Assembly (NCBI RefSeq): GCF_014199205.1
Contig: NZ_JACIJD010000016.1
Coordinates: 30,890 to 94,889 of the forward strand
Direction: 5' to 3'
Length of the DNA stretch: 64,000 nt
Origin: Muricoccus pecuniae
GTDB taxonomy: Bacteria; Pseudomonadota; Alphaproteobacteria; Acetobacterales; Acetobacteraceae
How positions within the stretch are numbered: position 1 is the stretch's first letter; the number at the start of each line of letters is the position of its first letter. Both the position numbers and the translations under genes were made by a program. The notes under the pieces are model-generated. The model worked only from the letters and a program-made list of their open reading frames with translations, made no database searches and was not told where the DNA came from. Below are positions 7,418 to 17,077 of this stretch, in pieces.

Positions 7418-10165
7418 CTACTCCGCAGGCACGGCGGAGGGCGAGGTCGCCTCGGCCTTCCTGCGCTCCACGTCGTGCAGCAGGCCGCCGCGCCGGGTGT
7501 AGACCCACCAGGTGATGGCGATGCAGCTGACGTAGAAGACGAGGAAGCCGTAGAGCGCGACCTCGGCCCCGCCGGTCGCCGCGATGGAGCTGCCGAAGGA
7601 CTTCGGGATGAAGAAGGCCCCGTAGGCCGCCACCGCGGAGGTGAAGCCGATGATCGCGGCCGATTCCTTGTCCGACTGCTTCACCAGCTCGCTCGCCGTC
7701 AGGCCCGGTTCGAGGCGTGCGACCTCCTTTCGCATGATCGCGGGGATCATCTGGAAGGTGGAGGCATTGCCGACGCCGCTGGCCGCGAAGAGGAAGAGGA
7801 AGCTCGCGAAGAAGACCGGGAAGGCCGTCGGGCTGCCCTTCATGCCGATGGCATAGAGGATGCCGAGCGTGCCCAGGCTCATCGCGACGAAGACCCAGAA
7901 GGTGAGCCGGCCGCCGCCCAGCCGGTCGGTGGGCTTGCCGGCCGCCGCCCGCGCCAGGGCGCCGACGAGCGGGCCGAGGAAGGCGTAGGACAGCGCGTTC
8001 ACCTCGGGGAAGAGAACCTTCGTCAGCAGCGGGAAGGCCGCGGAGAAGCCGATGAAGGAGCCGAAGGTGCCGGTGTAGAGCCAGCACATGATCCAGTTGT
8101 GCGACCGGCGGAAGATGACGGACTGGTCGGCGAAGGAGGCCTTCATCGTCGCGATGTCATCCATGCCGAACCAGGCCGCGAAGGCGCTGGCGACGATGAA
8201 GGGCACGAAGACGAAGCCCGCATTCTGCAGCCAGAGCGGAGCGGTGGCCGCGCCCTGCGGCGTGCCGCCGAGCGCGCCGAAGGCCCCGGCGGTGATCGCC
8301 AGCGGCACCACGAACTGCACGACGCTGACACCGAGATTGCCGAGGCCCGCATTGATGGCCAGCGCGCTGCCCTTCTCCGACTTCGGGAAGAAGAAGGAGA
8401 TGTTGGCCATGGAGGAGGCGAAGTTGCCGCCGCCGAGGCCGCAGAGCAGCGCGAGCGCGAGGAAGATCCAGTAGGGCGTGCCGGCATCCTGCACCGCGAA
8501 GCCGATGCCGAGCGCGGGCAGGAGCAGCGACCAGGTGGTCAGGGTCGTCCAGAGCCGCCCGCCGAACATCGCGGGCATGAAGGAGTAGAAGACGCGGAGC
8601 GTGGCGCCGGAGAGGCCGGGCAGGGCGGCGAGCCAGAAGAGCTGCTCGTTGGTGAAGCGGAAGCCCGCGGCCGGAAGCTTGGCCACCACGACCGACCACA
8701 CCATCCACACCGCGAAGGAGAGCAGCAGGCAGGGCACCGAGATCCACAGGTTGCGCCGGGCGATCCGGCGGCCCGTGCCGGCCCAGAAGCCCCCGTCCTC
8801 CGGGCGCCAGTCCTGGATGGCGCCCCTGGCCGCCATCGCCTCCTGCTGGGCGGGGCCATGGATGGGCTGCATCTCCGGCAGCTCGGGCAGGGAGCGCACG
8901 GGAACCCCGGCCTCGGCGGCCGCGCGCTCCATGCCGCGGATGGCGAAGTGCATCCACAGGACGGCGGAGGTGACCACGAGGAAGAGCAGCCAGAAGCAGC
9001 TCTGCCACACGCCGGTGAGGTCGTTCAGCGCGCCGAAGGCGATCGGCAGCAGGAAGCCGCCCAGGCCGCCGACGAGGCCCACCATGCCGCCCACCGCGCC
9101 GACGCGGTCGGGGTAGTAGATGGGGATGTGCTTGTACACCGCGGCCTTGCCGAGGCTCATGAAGAAGCCGAGCACGAAGGCGACCGCCATGAAGCCGAGG
9201 ATGCTGAGCTTGGTGGAGAACTCCACCGGACCGCGGATGCCCTCCATCACGTAGTGGGTGGGCGGGTAGGAGAGGATGAAGGTGCAGGCCACGCCGACGA
9301 GGAGCGACCAGTACATCACCCGCCGCGCGCCGTAGCGGTCCGACAGGTGCCCGCCATAGGCGCGGAAGACCGAGGCGGGGATGGAGTAGAAGGCGCCGAT
9401 CATGCCGGCCGTCTTAATGTCCAGCCCGTAGACGCCGATGAGGTAGCGCGGCAGCCAGAGGGCCAGGGCGACGAAGCCGCCGAAGACGAAGAAGTAGTAG
9501 AGCGAGAAGCGCCAGACCTGCACGTTGGCGAGCGGCGCCATCATCGCGCGCAGCGATTCGGGCTTCATGCCGGAAGCGCGGCGCCGCGCGAGATCGGGAT
9601 CGTCCTTCGTGAAGAGAAAGAACAGCACCGCCGTGACGGCGAGCGCGACCGACCAGATCAGCGCCACGGTCTGCCAGCCATAGGCGACCATGATCGTCGG
9701 CGCGGCGAACTTCGTCACCGCGGCACCGACATTGCCCGCGCCGAAGATGCCGAGCGCCGTGCCCTGCTTCTCCTTCGGGAACCACTTGGCCACATAGGCC
9801 ACGCCGACGGAGAAGCTGCCGCCCGAGAGACCCACGCCGAGGGCGGCGAGGAGGAAGGTCGGATAGTCATAGGCGAAGGTCAGCAGCGCCGTCATCGCGG
9901 CGGCCGCGAGCATGGTGATGACCAGGACGACGCGCCCGCCATACTGGTCCGCCCAGACGCCGAGGATCAGGCGGATGAGCGAGCCGACGAGGATCGGCGT
10001 GCCGACGAGCAGGCCGAACTGCGTGTCGGTCAGCCCGAGGTTCTTCTGGATCTGGATGCCGATGATCGCGAAGATCGTCCAGACCGCGAAGCATATCGTG
10101 AAGGCGAAGGTGGACAGCCACAGGGCACGGCCCTGGTCGGCTGGTGCGACCGGAGCGGTCGTCAT
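7418..10165 (-). CDS. narK: Fused NarK1-NarK2-type nitrate/nitrite transporter (two MFS domains)
   Basis: At 915 residues this is twice the length of a normal MFS carrier and contains two complete NarK modules. The first (about residues 1-410) has GVWADQYGGR and GAGNVGAAVTKFAAP motifs; the second (about residues 470-900) has GLGGGNFASSMANISFFFPK and GNLGVSVVQFVVPL, the nitrate-signature regions of the family. A soluble linker of about 60 residues joins them. Comparable fusions are known from Paracoccus, where one domain acts as a proton/nitrate symporter and the other as a nitrate/nitrite antiporter. The gene starts 2 nt after the FNR-family regulator and divergently from narGHJI. It should supply nitrate to NarG and export nitrite. 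Strong match. Confidence 0.93.
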   Translation of the reverse strand: MTTAPVAPADQGRALWLSTFAFTICFAVWTIFAIIGIQIQKNLGLTDTQFGLLVGTPILVGSLIRLILGVWADQYGGRVVLVITMLAAAAMTALLTFAYDYPTFLLAALGVGLSGGSFSVGVAYVAKWFPKEKQGTALGIFGAGNVGAAVTKFAAPTIMVAYGWQTVALIWSVALAVTAVLFFLFTKDDPDLARRRASGMKPESLRAMMAPLANVQVWRFSLYYFFVFGGFVALALWLPRYLIGVYGLDIKTAGMIGAFYSIPASVFRAYGGHLSDRYGARRVMYWSLLVGVACTFILSYPPTHYVMEGIRGPVEFSTKLSILGFMAVAFVLGFFMSLGKAAVYKHIPIYYPDRVGAVGGMVGLVGGLGGFLLPIAFGALNDLTGVWQSCFWLLFLVVTSAVLWMHFAIRGMERAAAEAGVPVRSLPELPEMQPIHGPAQQEAMAARGAIQDWRPEDGGFWAGTGRRIARRNLWISVPCLLLSFAVWMVWSVVVAKLPAAGFRFTNEQLFWLAALPGLSGATLRVFYSFMPAMFGGRLWTTLTTWSLLLPALGIGFAVQDAGTPYWIFLALALLCGLGGGNFASSMANISFFFPKSEKGSALAINAGLGNLGVSVVQFVVPLAITAGAFGALGGTPQGAATAPLWLQNAGFVFVPFIVASAFAAWFGMDDIATMKASFADQSVIFRRSHNWIMCWLYTGTFGSFIGFSAAFPLLTKVLFPEVNALSYAFLGPLVGALARAAAGKPTDRLGGGRLTFWVFVAMSLGTLGILYAIGMKGSPTAFPVFFASFLFLFAASGVGNASTFQMIPAIMRKEVARLEPGLTASELVKQSDKESAAIIGFTSAVAAYGAFFIPKSFGSSIAATGGAEVALYGFLVFYVSCIAITWWVYTRRGGLLHDVERRKAEATSPSAVPAE

Positions 10166-10167
10166 CG

Positions 10168-10953
10168 TCAGGCTCCCTTTGCTTGGAGAGGGTGAAAGTC
10201 TTCCGCGCCGTCGATCAGCGGATCGAGGGCGAAGCGGGTGCGGGCGGAAGCGGCGTCATCGAGGGTGACGAGATCGCCCTCGACCCGGATGCCGTGGCGG
10301 GCCATCGCGCCCAGCGAGCGCGAGAAGGTTTCGCGCGTCATGCCGAGCTCGGAGGCGATCAGCCGCTTCTCCATCGGAAGATGCACGGGCGTGCCGGGCG
10401 GCACGGAACCCGTGAGCCGGACGAGGTAGCAGCCGACGCGCTCCTCGGCCGATCGCAGGCCGAGATTCTTCACCTGCTTCACCCGCCGGCGGAACTGCGC
10501 GGCCTGGCAGCCGAGGACGGCAAGGCAGAAGGCGTGGTCGGACGTCACGGCTTGGCGGAAGCTCTCCGCCTGCACCATGAGAAGGCTCGCCTCGCCCAGC
10601 ACGCGGGCGCGCAGGAGATAGGGCTGGCAGTTCAGCACCGCCGCGGGCAGCAGCAAATCCACCGGGCGAATGAGTTCGACGAAGGATTCGTCGCGCCCGC
10701 GCACGCCGAGCAGCTCCACGCTGCCGCCGATCAGGAACTGCGCGAAGGCCGGCGTCTCGGATTGCTCGAAGACGATGCTCCCGCCGGGCAGGCGGTGCAG
10801 CACGGCGTGGCCGGCGAGATCGTCCAGGACATTCTGGGAAACGGAGCGGAGCCAGGGCGTCGCGGCCAGGGCGTCGCGCGGGGTGGCCGGGCGGTCCTCC
10901 GGCACGCCGTGCGCCTCATGGTCTCCGGACGCCAATGACATGTGGGTATCCAA
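10168..10953 (-). CDS. Crp/Fnr-family regulator of the nitrate genes (NarR/DNR-like)
   Basis: The 261-residue protein has a cNMP-like sensory barrel (about residues 30-150), a long dimer helix and a C-terminal HTH. Its recognition helix reads MTRETFSRSL, with the Glu and Ser-Arg spacing that reads TTGA half-sites. It lacks the N-terminal cysteine cluster of true FNR, so it is unlikely to sense oxygen through an iron-sulphur centre; NarR- or DNR-like sensing of nitrate/nitrite or NO is more likely. It is transcribed with narK and divergently from narG, with an FNR-type box (11051-11064) between them. That position suggests it regulates both directions and perhaps itself. The exact signal is inferred only. 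Confidence 0.88.
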   Translation of the reverse strand: MDTHMSLASGDHEAHGVPEDRPATPRDALAATPWLRSVSQNVLDDLAGHAVLHRLPGGSIVFEQSETPAFAQFLIGGSVELLGVRGRDESFVELIRPVDLLLPAAVLNCQPYLLRARVLGEASLLMVQAESFRQAVTSDHAFCLAVLGCQAAQFRRRVKQVKNLGLRSAEERVGCYLVRLTGSVPPGTPVHLPMEKRLIASELGMTRETFSRSLGAMARHGIRVEGDLVTLDDAASARTRFALDPLIDGAEDFHPLQAKGA

Positions 10954-11050
10954 CGCCGTGCACCTCTGCCGTGCCGCGGGAGTCCCGGGGGCAGGATGCC
11001 CTGGCGTGATTCCAGCACGGTCATTCGCGCCATTTCGTCACATGGAGGCA

Positions 11051-11064
11051 TTGACGCAGATCAA
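11051..11064. promoter_or_regulatory. FNR-family box between the regulator and narG
   Basis: TTGACGCAGATCAA matches the FNR/NarR consensus TTGAT-N4-ATCAA at 9 of 10 half-site positions. It lies 90 nt before the narG ATG and 98 nt before the regulator start, as expected for activation of narG from a class II position and control of the divergent regulator-narK operon. Confidence 0.7.
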
Positions 11065-11153
11065 AGCGCCGGACGACCGGACTCACCAAACATGGCGTCA
11101 TGCTTCGCGGATCTTCCCTTACCGGGGCGCCGCCAACCGCAGGATTTCCAGGG

Positions 11154-14100
11154 ATGAGCCACTTTCTCGACCGGCTGACCTTCTTCAAGAAGCAGGTCGA
11201 TACCTTTGCCGACGGGCATGGTGTCGTGACGAACGAGCCGCGCGCCTGGGAGGACGGCTACCGGAAGCGCTGGCAGCACGACAAGATCGTGCGCTCCACC
11301 CATGGCGTGAACTGCACGGGCTCCTGCTCGTGGAAGATCTACGTCAAGGGCGGGATCGTCACCTGGGAGACGCAGCAGACCGACTATCCCCGCACGCGGC
11401 CGGACCTGCCGAACCACGAGCCCCGGGGCTGTGCGCGCGGTGCCAGCTATTCCTGGTACCTCTACTCGGCGAATCGCGTGAAGCACCCGATGGTGCGCGG
11501 CCGGCTGATGAAGCTGTGGCGCGAGGCGCGCGCGATCCGCACGCCCGTCGCCGCCTGGGCCTCCATTGTCGAGGATCCGGCGAAGCGCGCGAGCTACACC
11601 GGCAAGCGCGGCCTGGGCGGCTTCGTCCGCGCGAGCTGGGGCGAGGTGAACGAGATCATCGCGGCCGCCAACGCCTACACCGCCAAGACCTTCGGCCCGG
11701 ACCGCGTGATCGGCTTCTCGCCCATTCCGGCGATGTCCATGGTCTCCTACGCCGCGGGCTCGCGCTACCTGTCGCTGCTCGGCGGCGTCTGCATGAGCTT
11801 CTACGACTGGTACTGCGACCTTCCGCCCGCCAGCCCGATGACCTGGGGCGAGCAGACCGACGTGCCGGAGAGCGCGGACTGGTACAACGCCGGCTACCTC
11901 ATGCTCTGGGGCTCGAACGTGCCGCAGACGCGCACGCCGGACGCCCACTTCTACACTGAGGTCCGCTACAAGGGCACGAAGAGTGTCGTCGTCTCGCCCG
12001 ACTACGCCGAGGCCACGAAGTTCGCCGATCTCTGGCTGCACCCGAAGCAGGGAACCGACGCGGCGCTGGCGCTCGCCATGGGCCATGTGATGCTGCGCGA
12101 GTTCTACCTCGACCGCACCGTGCCCTATTTCGAGGACTATGCGCGGCGCTACACCGACATGCCGATGCTGGTCCGGCTGGTGCGCCAGGGCGACCGCTAC
12201 GTGGCCGAGCGGCTGCTGCGCGCTGACGACTTCGTCGAGGGGCTGGGCGAGGCGAACAACCCGGCCTGGAAGACCGTGGCGCTGGACGCCTCCGGCCAGC
12301 CCGTCGTGCCGCGCGGCTCCATCGGCTTCCGCTGGGGCGAACAGGGCAAGTGGAACCTGGAGGAGAAGGAGAGCGGCGGGGCCGATGTCTCGCTCGCGCT
12401 CACCCTCGCCGGTGACAGCCCCACGGCGCGGGTCGCCTTCCCCTATTTCGGCGGCAACGCGACGAACGGCTTCGCCTCGACCGAGCATCCCGACGTGCTC
12501 GTGCGCAACATCCCCGTGCGCAAGCTGCAGCTGAAGGACGGCGAGGCGCTGGTCGCGACCGTCTTCGACCTGCTCTGCGGCAATTACGGCCTCGATCGCG
12601 GCTTCGGCGGCGGGCATGTTGCCCGTTCCTACGACACCGACGAGCCCTTCACCCCCGCCTGGGCCGAGCGCATCACCGGCGTGCCGCGCCACCAGATCAT
12701 CCACGTGGCGCGCGAGTTCGCCTCCAACGCCGAGAAGACCAACGGCCGCTCCATGGTCATCCTCGGCGCGGGGCTGAACCACTGGTACCACATGGACATG
12801 GCCTACCGGGGGATCATCAACCTCCTGGTCTTCTGCGGCTGCATCGGGCAGTCCGGCGGCGGCTGGTCCCACTATGTCGGGCAGGAGAAGCTGCGGCCGC
12901 AGACGGGCTGGGCGCCGATCGCCTTCGCGCTCGACTGGAACCGCCCGCCGCGCCAGCAGAACTCCACCTCCTTCTTCTACGCGCATACGGACCAGTGGCG
13001 CTACGAGACGCTGGGCGTGTCGGAGATCCTCTCCCCCACGGCGCCCGAGGGCGATTGGAGCGGCTCGCTCATCGACTACAACGTGCGCGCCGAGCGCATG
13101 GGCTGGCTGCCCTCCGCCCCGCAGCTGAAGCAGAACCCGCTCACCATCACCGCTCGCGCCCGCGCCGCGGGGCTGGAGCCGAAGGACTACGTGGCGCAGG
13201 CCGTGAAGTCCGGGGAACTGGAGCTGTCCTGCCAGGACCCGGATGATCCCGCGAACTGGCCGCGCAACATGTTCGTCTGGCGCTCGAATCTCCTGGGCTC
13301 TTCGGGCAAGGGGCACGAGTACTTCCTCAAGCACCTGCTGGGCACGAGCAACGGCGTGCTCGGCAAGGACCTGGGCGAGGAAGGGCAGGAGAAGCCGCAG
13401 GAGGTCGCCTGGCACGATAAGGCGCCGGAGGGCAAGCTCGACCTGCTGGTGACGCTGGACTTCCGCATGTCCACCACCTGCGTCTACTCCGACATCGTCC
13501 TTCCGACGGCCACCTGGTACGAGAAGAACGACCTCAACACCTCCGACATGCACCCCTTCATCCACCCGCTCTCCGCCGCGGTGGACCCGGCCTGGGAGGC
13601 GCGCTCGGACTGGGAGATCTACAAGGGCATCGCGAAGACCTTCTCCGAGATCGCGCCCGAGGTGCTGGGCCGCGAGACGGACGTCGTTCTCACGCCCATC
13701 ATGCACGACACGGCCGGCGAGCTGGCCCAGCCCTATGACGTGCAGGACTGGAAGCGCGGCGACATCGCGCCGATTCCCGGCCGGACCATGCCGGCCGTCA
13801 GCGTGGTGGAGCGCGACTATCCCGCCCTCTACGAGCGCTTCACCTCCGTCGGGCCGCTGCTGGAGAAGCTCGGCAACGGCGGCAAGGGAATCGGCTGGAA
13901 CACGCAGCACGAGGTGGAGTTCCTGCGCGCCCTGAACGGCACGGCGAAGAACGGTCAGCCGAAGCTGGATGCCGACCTGGACGCCATCGAGGCCATTCTC
14001 AGCCTCGCGCCGGAGACCAACGGCGAGGTGGCGGTGAAGGCATGGGAGGCGCTCGGCAAGTTCACGGGCCGCGAGCACGCCCACCTGGCCATCACCAAGG

Positions 14101-14861
14101 AGGACGAGAAGATCCGCTATCGCGACGTGCAGGCCCAGCCGCGCAAGATCATCTCCTCCCCCACCTGGTCCGGGCTGGAGAGCGAGAAGGTCTGCTACAA
14201 CGCCGGCTACACCAACGTCCACGAGCTGATCCCCTGGCGCACGCTGACCGGACGGCAGCAGCTCTACCAGGACCACCTCTGGATGCGCGGCTTCGGCGAG
14301 AGCTTCGTCACCTGGCGCCCGCCGGTTGACACGAAGGCGGTGGCGCCGGTGATGGGCCGGCACGGCAACGGCAACACCGAGCTCGTGCTGAACTTCATCA
14401 CGCCGCACCAGAAGTGGGGCATCCACAGCACCTATTCCGACAACCTGCTGATGCTGACGCTGAACCGCGGCGGCCCCGTCATCTGGATGAGCGAGGACGA
14501 TGCAAAGCGCGCCGGCATCGCCGACAACGACTGGGTCGAGGCCTACAACGCCAATGGCGCGCTGGTGGCCCGGGCCGTCGTCTCCCAGCGCGTGAACCCC
14601 GGCATGGTCATGATGTACCACGCCCAGGAGAAGATCGTGAACGTGCCGGGCAGCGAGATCACCGGGAAGCGGGGCGGCATCCACAACTCCGTCACCCGCG
14701 CGGTGCTCAAGCCCACGCACATGATCGGCGGGTACGCCCAGCAATCCTATGGCTTCAACTACTACGGCACGGTCGGCTCGAACCGCGACGAGTTCATCGT
14801 CATCCGGCGCATGAACAAGGTCGATTGGCTCGAGGATACCGCCGCGAAGGAGACCGTGTGA
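11154..14861 (+). CDS. narG: Respiratory nitrate reductase alpha subunit NarG
   Basis: The 1235-residue length fits NarG. It begins SHFLDRLTFFKK and continues with HGVNCTGSCSW, which binds the FS0 [4Fe-4S] cluster, and the DLPNHEPRGCARGASYSWY region that carries the molybdenum-site sequences. The protein binds Mo-bisMGD and reduces nitrate to nitrite on the cytoplasmic face using quinol electrons passed through NarH and NarI. There is no twin-arginine signal, so this is the membrane-anchored Nar type and not Nap or archaeal-type pNar. I place the start at 11154, where family homology begins, 18 codons inside the longest frame. The stop overlaps narH by one base. Confidence 0.97.
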   Translation: MSHFLDRLTFFKKQVDTFADGHGVVTNEPRAWEDGYRKRWQHDKIVRSTHGVNCTGSCSWKIYVKGGIVTWETQQTDYPRTRPDLPNHEPRGCARGASYSWYLYSANRVKHPMVRGRLMKLWREARAIRTPVAAWASIVEDPAKRASYTGKRGLGGFVRASWGEVNEIIAAANAYTAKTFGPDRVIGFSPIPAMSMVSYAAGSRYLSLLGGVCMSFYDWYCDLPPASPMTWGEQTDVPESADWYNAGYLMLWGSNVPQTRTPDAHFYTEVRYKGTKSVVVSPDYAEATKFADLWLHPKQGTDAALALAMGHVMLREFYLDRTVPYFEDYARRYTDMPMLVRLVRQGDRYVAERLLRADDFVEGLGEANNPAWKTVALDASGQPVVPRGSIGFRWGEQGKWNLEEKESGGADVSLALTLAGDSPTARVAFPYFGGNATNGFASTEHPDVLVRNIPVRKLQLKDGEALVATVFDLLCGNYGLDRGFGGGHVARSYDTDEPFTPAWAERITGVPRHQIIHVAREFASNAEKTNGRSMVILGAGLNHWYHMDMAYRGIINLLVFCGCIGQSGGGWSHYVGQEKLRPQTGWAPIAFALDWNRPPRQQNSTSFFYAHTDQWRYETLGVSEILSPTAPEGDWSGSLIDYNVRAERMGWLPSAPQLKQNPLTITARARAAGLEPKDYVAQAVKSGELELSCQDPDDPANWPRNMFVWRSNLLGSSGKGHEYFLKHLLGTSNGVLGKDLGEEGQEKPQEVAWHDKAPEGKLDLLVTLDFRMSTTCVYSDIVLPTATWYEKNDLNTSDMHPFIHPLSAAVDPAWEARSDWEIYKGIAKTFSEIAPEVLGRETDVVLTPIMHDTAGELAQPYDVQDWKRGDIAPIPGRTMPAVSVVERDYPALYERFTSVGPLLEKLGNGGKGIGWNTQHEVEFLRALNGTAKNGQPKLDADLDAIEAILSLAPETNGEVAVKAWEALGKFTGREHAHLAITKEDEKIRYRDVQAQPRKIISSPTWSGLESEKVCYNAGYTNVHELIPWRTLTGRQQLYQDHLWMRGFGESFVTWRPPVDTKAVAPVMGRHGNGNTELVLNFITPHQKWGIHSTYSDNLLMLTLNRGGPVIWMSEDDAKRAGIADNDWVEAYNANGALVARAVVSQRVNPGMVMMYHAQEKIVNVPGSEITGKRGGIHNSVTRAVLKPTHMIGGYAQQSYGFNYYGTVGSNRDEFIVIRRMNKVDWLEDTAAKETV

Positions 14862-16378
14862 TGAAGGTTCGCGCGCAGATCGCGATGGTGCTGAACCTCG
14901 ACAAGTGCATCGGCTGCCACACCTGCTCGGTGACGTGCAAGAACGTCTGGACCAGCCGCGAGGGTGTGGAATACGCCTGGTTCAACAATGTCGAGACGAA
15001 GCCGGGCATCGGCTACCCGAAGGACTGGGAGAACCAGAAGCGGTGGAAGGGCGGCTGGGTCCGCCGCGAGGACGGCAAGATCGAGCCCCGCATCGGCGCC
15101 AAGTGGCGCGTGCTGAGCAAGATCTTCGCCAATCCCGACCTGCCGGAGATCGACGACTACTACGAGCCCTTCACCTTCGACTACGAGCACCTGCAGAAGG
15201 CGCCCGAGGTGAAGGCCATGCCGACGGCCCGCCCGCGCTCGCTCATCACCGGCGAGCGGATGGAGAAGATCGAGTGGGGCCCGAACTGGGAGGAGATCCT
15301 GGGCGGCGAGTTCAGTAAGCGCTCCCGCGACCACAACTTTGAGGGCGTGCAGAAGGACATCTACGGCGCCTTCGAGAACACCTTCATGATGTACCTGCCG
15401 CGGCTGTGCGAGCACTGCCTCAACCCGGCCTGCGCCGCGGCCTGCCCCTCGGGCGCCATCTACAAGCGCGAGGAGGACGGCATCGTCCTCATCGACCAGG
15501 ACAAGTGCCGGGGCTGGCGCATGTGCGTCTCGGGCTGCCCCTACAAGAAGGTCTATTACAACTGGTCCTCGGGCAAGTCGGAGAAGTGCACCTTCTGCTT
15601 CCCGCGCATCGAGGCCGGCCTGCCGACCGTGTGCTCGGAGACCTGCGTCGGCCGCATCCGCTATCTCGGCGTGGTGCTCTACGACGCCGACCGCATCGCG
15701 GAAGCGGCCTCGGTGCCGGACGAGGGCGACCTTTACGAGGCGCAGCTGAAGGTCTTCCTCGATCCCTTCGACCCCCGCGTGCAGGCACAGGCGCGGGCCG
15801 ATGGCATCTCCGACGCCTGGCTCGAGGCCGCGAAGCGCTCGCCGGTCTGGCGCATGGCGATGGACTGGAAGATCGCCTTCCCGCTGCACCCGGAATACCG
15901 GACGCTGCCGATGGTCTGGTACGTGCCGCCGCTGAGCCCGATCCAGTCCGCCTCCGCCAAGGGGGACCTCGGCGAGGTGGGCGGCATCCCCGACGTGAAG
16001 TCGCTCCGCATTCCCGTGGAGTACCTCGCCAACCTCCTCACCGCCGGTCGCACGCAGCCCGTGGAGCTGGCGCTGGAGCGGATGCTGGCCATGCGCTCCT
16101 TCATGCGCAGCAAGACCGTGGACGGCGTGGTCGACGACGCGCTGGCGGAGCGCGTCGGCCTCTCCGGCAACGACATCGAGGAGATGTACCGGTTGATGGC
16201 GATCGCGAATTACGAGGACCGCTTCGTGATCCCCACCGCCCATCGCGAGACGGGCGAGGACGCCTACCAGCTCAAGGGCTCCTGCGGCTTCTCCTTCGGC
16301 GACGGCTGCTCGGGCAAGACCGGCTTCAACCTGTTCGGCGCGAAGAGCGGCGGCAAGACCCCGATGGAGGTCGAGTGA
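14861..16378 (+). CDS. narH: Respiratory nitrate reductase beta subunit NarH
   Basis: The 505-residue electron-transfer subunit contains four cysteine groups. CIGCHTCSVTC and CEHCLNPACAAACP are followed by CRGWRMCVSGCP, where a tryptophan replaces the second cysteine and so indicates a [3Fe-4S] cluster. CTFCFPRIEAGLPTVCSETC completes the set. Together they hold three [4Fe-4S] clusters and one [3Fe-4S] cluster linking haem b in NarI to the molybdenum site in NarG. The ATG overlaps the narG stop (TGATG), and the end overlaps narJ in the same way, which implies translational coupling. All expected ligands are present. Confidence 0.97.
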   Translation: MKVRAQIAMVLNLDKCIGCHTCSVTCKNVWTSREGVEYAWFNNVETKPGIGYPKDWENQKRWKGGWVRREDGKIEPRIGAKWRVLSKIFANPDLPEIDDYYEPFTFDYEHLQKAPEVKAMPTARPRSLITGERMEKIEWGPNWEEILGGEFSKRSRDHNFEGVQKDIYGAFENTFMMYLPRLCEHCLNPACAAACPSGAIYKREEDGIVLIDQDKCRGWRMCVSGCPYKKVYYNWSSGKSEKCTFCFPRIEAGLPTVCSETCVGRIRYLGVVLYDADRIAEAASVPDEGDLYEAQLKVFLDPFDPRVQAQARADGISDAWLEAAKRSPVWRMAMDWKIAFPLHPEYRTLPMVWYVPPLSPIQSASAKGDLGEVGGIPDVKSLRIPVEYLANLLTAGRTQPVELALERMLAMRSFMRSKTVDGVVDDALAERVGLSGNDIEEMYRLMAIANYEDRFVIPTAHRETGEDAYQLKGSCGFSFGDGCSGKTGFNLFGAKSGGKTPMEVE

Positions 16379-17064
16379 TGTCGCGCACGTACCGGGCGCT
16401 CGCCGCCCTGCTCTCCTATCCCACGGAGGCCCTGCGGGCGGCGGCGCCCGAGATCGCCGCCGTGCTGGAGGCGGAGGCGATGCTGTCCCCCGCGCGGCGG
16501 GAAGCCCTGTCAGGCCTCCTCCGCGACCTCGCTGAGGGCGACATCTACGAGGCGCAGGAGCGCTATGTCGCGCTCTTCGACCGGGGCCGCGCCGTCTCGC
16601 TCCACCTGTTCGAACACGTCCACGGCGAGAGCCGCGACCGCGGCCAGGCCATGGCGGACCTGATCACCCTCTACGGGGAGCACGGGCTGGAGATGGCGCC
16701 GGGCGAGCTGCCCGACTTCCTGCCGCTCTTCCTCGAGTTCCTCTCCCTCCTGCCCCCCGCGGAGGCGCGGGAGCTACTGGCGGAGCCGGCCGCCATCCTC
16801 CGCGCGCTGGCGGACCGGCTGCTCCAGCGGGACGCCGGCTACGGGGCGGTGATGGAGGCGGTGGCGGAGTTGGCGATGGCGCCCGCCATCGGCGCCTCGG
16901 CCATCCCGGACGAGGACCCCGACGATCTCGCCGCGCTCGACGCGGCCTGGGAGGAGGCGGCCGTCCGCTTCGGTCCCGGCGAGGCGATGGACGGCTGTGG
17001 AAGTGACCGTCTGCGGACGCGCCTGCGGGCCGCGACGCGCGACGCCGCCCAGGCGGCGGCCTGA
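16378..17064 (+). CDS. narJ: Nitrate reductase assembly chaperone NarJ
   Basis: This 228-residue acidic, helical protein of the NarJ/TorD (DMSOR chaperone) family holds apo-NarG in the cytoplasm until the molybdenum cofactor is inserted. It shows the characteristic YRALAALLSYPTE start, the ERYVALFDRGRAVSLHLFEHVHGESRDRGQAM core and the LPDFLPLFLEFLSLLP helix. It is not part of the finished enzyme. The start codon overlaps the narH stop. Assignment is firm on sequence and position. Confidence 0.95.
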   Translation: MSRTYRALAALLSYPTEALRAAAPEIAAVLEAEAMLSPARREALSGLLRDLAEGDIYEAQERYVALFDRGRAVSLHLFEHVHGESRDRGQAMADLITLYGEHGLEMAPGELPDFLPLFLEFLSLLPPAEARELLAEPAAILRALADRLLQRDAGYGAVMEAVAELAMAPAIGASAIPDEDPDDLAALDAAWEEAAVRFGPGEAMDGCGSDRLRTRLRAATRDAAQAAA

Positions 17065-17077
17065 AGAGGAGGGCATC

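Noticed and set aside
7373..10195. A 940-codon plus-strand frame opposite narK
   Set aside because: Charged low-complexity sequence with no recognisable motif, mirror of the narK codons.
11061..14744. A 1227-codon minus-strand frame opposite narG
   Set aside because: Composition is that of a shadow frame; narG on the plus strand has full family identity.
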